A stretch of 33,890 nt of DNA from Rhodoblastus sp. (GTDB lineage: Bacteria > Pseudomonadota > Alphaproteobacteria > Rhizobiales > Beijerinckiaceae), in NCBI RefSeq assembly GCF_019449565.1, contig NZ_JAGRPM010000082.1, positions 1 through 33,890 of the forward strand. The letters run 5' to 3'. The notes beneath the pieces were generated by a model. That model did no database searches, had not been told where the DNA came from, and worked only from the letters and a program-made list of their open reading frames with translations. This document shows positions 31,176 to 33,890 of this stretch, piece after piece (the stretch's first letter is position 1; the number at the start of each line of letters is the position of its first letter). Made by a program: the position numbers and the translations under genes.

Positions 31176-33890
31176 ATGTCCACACCGAGCAAGGCTCAGG
31201 ATCCCGCGGCTGCCGCGTTGTCGGCGATCGAGGATGCTCTTCGGCTCCCGGTAGAGCAGGAAGTCTCGAAACCCGCCGAGGACGCGCAGGAGGCGGGAAA
31301 GATCGATTTCCACCTGCCCGCACAGCGCCCGGAAGCCTCCGAGACGCCACAGCCGCGCCTGCCCGAAGTGGCGTCCGACGAGCTCGCCCAGTTCGCCAAG
31401 GAAGCCGAGCCACAGCGGCCGCCGTCAGGCCCCCGCCCCGCCAATGACGACCGTCCCTCGGTCGGCCAGATCCTGCAAAGCCTGCAAACCCGCCCTGAAT
31501 CCGGTTCCTTCACGGCTGCGATCATCGCCTCCGCGGCCTGGATCGGGCTGTGGATCGGCTATTTCGTCTTCAGCCATGGCGCTGCTTTCGCCGGCTCGCT
31601 GTTCAGCCCGACGGCGGCGCTTTCCGCATTCGCCCTCATCGGCCCCGTCATCTTCTTCCTTTCAATGGGCTCGGTGATGCGTCGCGCGCAGGAGATGCGC
31701 CACACCGCCCGATCGATGGCGCAAGTCGCGATTCGCCTCGCGGAGCCGGAAACCATCGCCACCGAGCAGGTGGTGACATTAAGCCAGGCGATTCGCCGCG
31801 AGGTCGCCTCCATGGGCGACGGAATCGAGCGAGCGCTGGCCCGCGCCAGCGAACTCGAAACCATGGTCCGCGCCGAGGTCTCCTCGCTCGAGCGCACCTA
31901 TGGCGACAACGAGCGCCGCATCCGCATGCTGCTCAACGAACTGTCGAGCGAGCGCGAATCGATCGTCTCCAACGCGGACCAGATCTCCACCGCCCTCACC
32001 GGCGCCCATATGGCCGTCTCGCGCGAGCTTGAAACCGCGACGAAACAGCTCACGGAATTGCTGGAGCAAACCGGCGACCGCATCGCAAGGTCGATCGAGG
32101 ACAAGGGCGGCGGCGTCGAGCAGTCCTTTTCCAATTCCGGCGACGCCTTGCTGCGCCAACTCGAAGAGCGCGCGCAGAACCTGCTTGAGCGTTTCAACCA
32201 GTCGAGCGAGCAGACCTCACGCGCCATCGATGAGCGGGCGGAAAAATTCGACGGCGATCTGCGCGGCTTCGCCGCCTCGTTCCTCGACCAGACCCAATCG
32301 CGTTCGGACCTGCTGTCGCAGACCCTCGGCGAGGCCGGCGTCCGGCTTGGCGAAACCATCGGCCAGCGCTCCGACGAGCTCGCCGCTCGGCTTGCGGAAC
32401 ACGCCGAGCGTCTGCACGATCTCGTCGCCGTCCAGGGACCGGCCTTCCAGCAGTCCCTCACCGCGACCGGCGCGCAGCTGCGCGAAAAACTCAGCGAACA
32501 GACCGCCGAGGCCGAAGCCCTGTTCGGCTCGCTGGGCGAGACCTTCTCGCACACGCTCCAGACCCACCGTCATCGTTCGGCGGAGGAATTCTCCGCCGCG
32601 GCCGCGGCCGCAATCGAGGAGCTGACCGCGCGTGCGGAAGCGTTCAGCCTCCATGTCGGCGAGACCGCGCAGCGGACCATCGAAGACTTCGGCGCCAATG
32701 TCTCGGCCATTGGTGAGGCCTATGCCCATGTCAGCGCCAGGACCGCGGAAGACGTCGCGGGCCAGGCGGAAACCCTTCGCGAAAGCTTCGGCCAGGCCGC
32801 CAACGAGACGCTCGTCGCCTTCGCCGGCCATACCGAGGCCTTCAACGAGCAATTCGCCCGCGTCGCGAGCGAGGCCATCGAATCCATCAGCGGCCATACG
32901 GTCGATCTGCGCGACACGGTGGACCAGGCGACGCGCGGCACGCTCGCCGCGATCGGCGAGAAGACCGACAATCTGCAACAGCAGTTCGAAACCCTCGCGG
33001 GCACGGCCGTCGAGCGGCTGGAATCGCAGTCGATCCGGATCGAGTCGGCGCTCAACCAGAATGTCGACCGGCTGCAAAAGACCGTCGGCATGACGACGCA
33101 GGAAACGCTCGCGGCCCTGAACGGCCATACGGACGCCTTCCACGAGCAATTCGCCCAGACGGCGCAGACCACCATCGAAGCCATCGCCGCTCAAGGCGAA
33201 CGGCTCGAACACTCCGTCGCCGCCGCGACGCAGGACCAGCTCGCCGGGCTGGTGGGCCATACCGAAGGCTTCGAGGCCCGCTTCGGCGCAACCGCCCGCG
33301 AAGCGCGGGAAGCCATCATCTTGCATAGCGAGCGGCTTGAACGCGGAGTCATCGCCGCGACCGAGACCCATCTCGCGGCCCTGCTCGGCCATACCGACGA
33401 TCTCGAACAGCGTCTGGCCGGCTCGACCCAGCACGCGCTCGACGCCATCGCGTCGCAGGTCGAACGTCTCGACCACAGCATGGCCAATGCGACAGAAGCG
33501 CCCCTCGCCGCGCTTGTCAGCCACACCGAGGCGTTCGAACAACGCTTCGGAGAAGCCGCGCTGCAAACCGTCGAAGCCCTTGCGGCTCATACCGAGCGGC
33601 TGGAACAAAGCGTCGCAGCCGCCACCGAAACGCCGCTCGCCACGCTGCTCAGCCATACCGAGGCGTTCGAACAGCGCTTCGGCGAAGCCGCGCAGAACGC
33701 CGTCGAGGCCCTCGCCGCTCATACCGAGCAGCTCGAAAGGAGCGTCGTCGCCGCTACCGAAACACCGCTGGCCGCCCTGCTCAGCCACACCGAGGCGTTC
33801 GAACAGCGCTTCGGCGAAACCGCCCAGCACACGGTCGAGGCCCTCGCCGCTCATACCGAGCAATTCGAAAAGAGCGTCGCCGCCGCCACC
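31176..33890 (+). CDS. Growth-pole-ring (GPR/RgsE)-like giant coiled-coil membrane protein, N-terminal part
   Basis: The first 905 codons of a frame that stays open to the window edge. A charged, Pro-rich N-terminal domain of about 110 residues is followed by two TM segments at about 113-134 and 142-165 (IIASAAWIGLWIGYFVFS and AFALIGPVIFFLSMGSVM), then MRRAQEMRHTARSMAQVAIRL. After that comes long helical coiled-coil sequence rich in Glu, Gln, Ala, Thr and Leu, of apolipoprotein A1/A4/E type. This layout fits the giant GPR protein of Agrobacterium (about 2100 residues) and its rhizobial homologue RgsE, which organise polar growth; that identity is inferred from architecture. From 33123 the sequence turns into a regular 44-residue repeat. 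ATG 31176 is the first Met of the frame that precedes the conserved part; AAGGGC lies about ten bases upstream. Confidence 0.75.
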   Translation, partial: MSTPSKAQDPAAAALSAIEDALRLPVEQEVSKPAEDAQEAGKIDFHLPAQRPEASETPQPRLPEVASDELAQFAKEAEPQRPPSGPRPANDDRPSVGQILQSLQTRPESGSFTAAIIASAAWIGLWIGYFVFSHGAAFAGSLFSPTAALSAFALIGPVIFFLSMGSVMRRAQEMRHTARSMAQVAIRLAEPETIATEQVVTLSQAIRREVASMGDGIERALARASELETMVRAEVSSLERTYGDNERRIRMLLNELSSERESIVSNADQISTALTGAHMAVSRELETATKQLTELLEQTGDRIARSIEDKGGGVEQSFSNSGDALLRQLEERAQNLLERFNQSSEQTSRAIDERAEKFDGDLRGFAASFLDQTQSRSDLLSQTLGEAGVRLGETIGQRSDELAARLAEHAERLHDLVAVQGPAFQQSLTATGAQLREKLSEQTAEAEALFGSLGETFSHTLQTHRHRSAEEFSAAAAAAIEELTARAEAFSLHVGETAQRTIEDFGANVSAIGEAYAHVSARTAEDVAGQAETLRESFGQAANETLVAFAGHTEAFNEQFARVASEAIESISGHTVDLRDTVDQATRGTLAAIGEKTDNLQQQFETLAGTAVERLESQSIRIESALNQNVDRLQKTVGMTTQETLAALNGHTDAFHEQFAQTAQTTIEAIAAQGERLEHSVAAATQDQLAGLVGHTEGFEARFGATAREAREAIILHSERLERGVIAATETHLAALLGHTDDLEQRLAGSTQHALDAIASQVERLDHSMANATEAPLAALVSHTEAFEQRFGEAALQTVEALAAHTERLEQSVAAATETPLATLLSHTEAFEQRFGEAAQNAVEALAAHTEQLERSVVAATETPLAALLSHTEAFEQRFGETAQHTVEALAAHTEQFEKSVAAAT
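33123..33890 (+). repeat. In-frame 132-bp (44-residue) tandem repeats, six units, the last cut by the window end
   Basis: Units start at 33123, 33255, 33387, 33519, 33651 and 33783, exactly 132 bases apart. Each begins with a GHT or SHT triplet followed by about 40 residues, as in SHTEAFEQRFGEAAQ then VEALAAHTEQLE. Forty-four residues equal four turns of an 11-residue helical unit, as in apolipoprotein-like proteins. The first three units are diverged, while the last three are close; the fifth and the visible part of the sixth differ at about 11 of 108 bases by hand count. A similar but out-of-step motif lies at 32826. Confidence 0.9.

Noticed and set aside
32217..33863. Minus-strand open frame of 548 codons with internal repeats
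   Set aside because: Its repeats are the mirror of the 132-bp units in the plus-strand coiled-coil gene, whose frame also has the TM segments and a sensible start.
33123..33890. Regular repeats that might suggest a CRISPR array
   Set aside because: The period is 132 bp with no spacer/repeat division, and the units keep one reading frame, so this is protein repeat structure.

Overview
The window is GC-rich, densely coded chromosomal DNA from an alphaproteobacterium, most likely a polar-growing member of the Hyphomicrobiales (Rhizobiales). The evidence is the strong GC bias at third codon positions, the family composition (ParE, an alphaproteobacterial-type MetAP, RadC, FolD, an AapP-like ATPase, DUF6489, a DUF3971/AsmA-like protein), and above all the start of a very large two-TM, apolipoprotein-like coiled-coil protein. 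That protein resembles the growth-pole-ring protein (GPR/RgsE) of Agrobacterium and Sinorhizobium. No phage, plasmid, transposase, CRISPR array, rRNA or tRNA gene was seen. The genus cannot be fixed from the sequence.

Layout. 1-226: 3' end of glnA, starting at its adenylylation-site motif, then a terminator. 372-1607 (-): TetA-like MFS exporter. 1887-5024: a large hybrid histidine kinase facing a single-domain response regulator, with adjoining stops. 5299-7353: parE. 7446-9544: a small unknown membrane protein, a leader with a long hairpin, and a RhlE-type DEAD-box helicase whose tail carries seven 7-residue repeats. 9528-13836 (-): an AsmA/YhdP-like envelope protein and a CbbY-like HAD phosphatase. 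14025-16525 (+): a BCP peroxiredoxin without the usual resolving cysteine, an M23 endopeptidase, and an exported GlcG/HbpS protein. 16616-16840 (-): a DUF6489 protein. 16946-17129: a cluster of five hairpins. 17131-21990 (-): a probable operon of aldose-1-epimerase-like protein, MFS transporter, FolD and acyl-CoA ligase. 22084-24693 (+): an AapP-like ABC ATPase without its partners and a frameshifted exported sulfatase. 24791-27891 (-): an amidohydrolase, an FkbM methyltransferase and a CinA-type MoCF protein. 28101-30444 (+): map, radC and an enol-lactonase-like hydrolase. 30441-30830 (-): an Hpt protein. 31176 to the end (+): the GPR-like protein, open at the window edge.

Most of the window is housekeeping and envelope biology: topoisomerase IV, one-carbon metabolism, N-terminal methionine removal, peptidoglycan hydrolysis and an AsmA-like protein. 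Phosphorelay parts recur: a hybrid kinase that ends in a receiver, a lone receiver, and a lone Hpt that is divergent from the GPR-like gene. Whether they form one pathway cannot be read from the sequence.

The points most worth a second look are the 132-bp in-frame repeat array in the GPR-like gene, the hairpin cluster at 16946-17129, the one-base frameshift in the sulfatase, the heptapeptide array in the helicase tail, the leader hairpin at 7848-7883 and the lone AapP-like ATPase. I found no convincing evidence of a wholly new multi-gene system.
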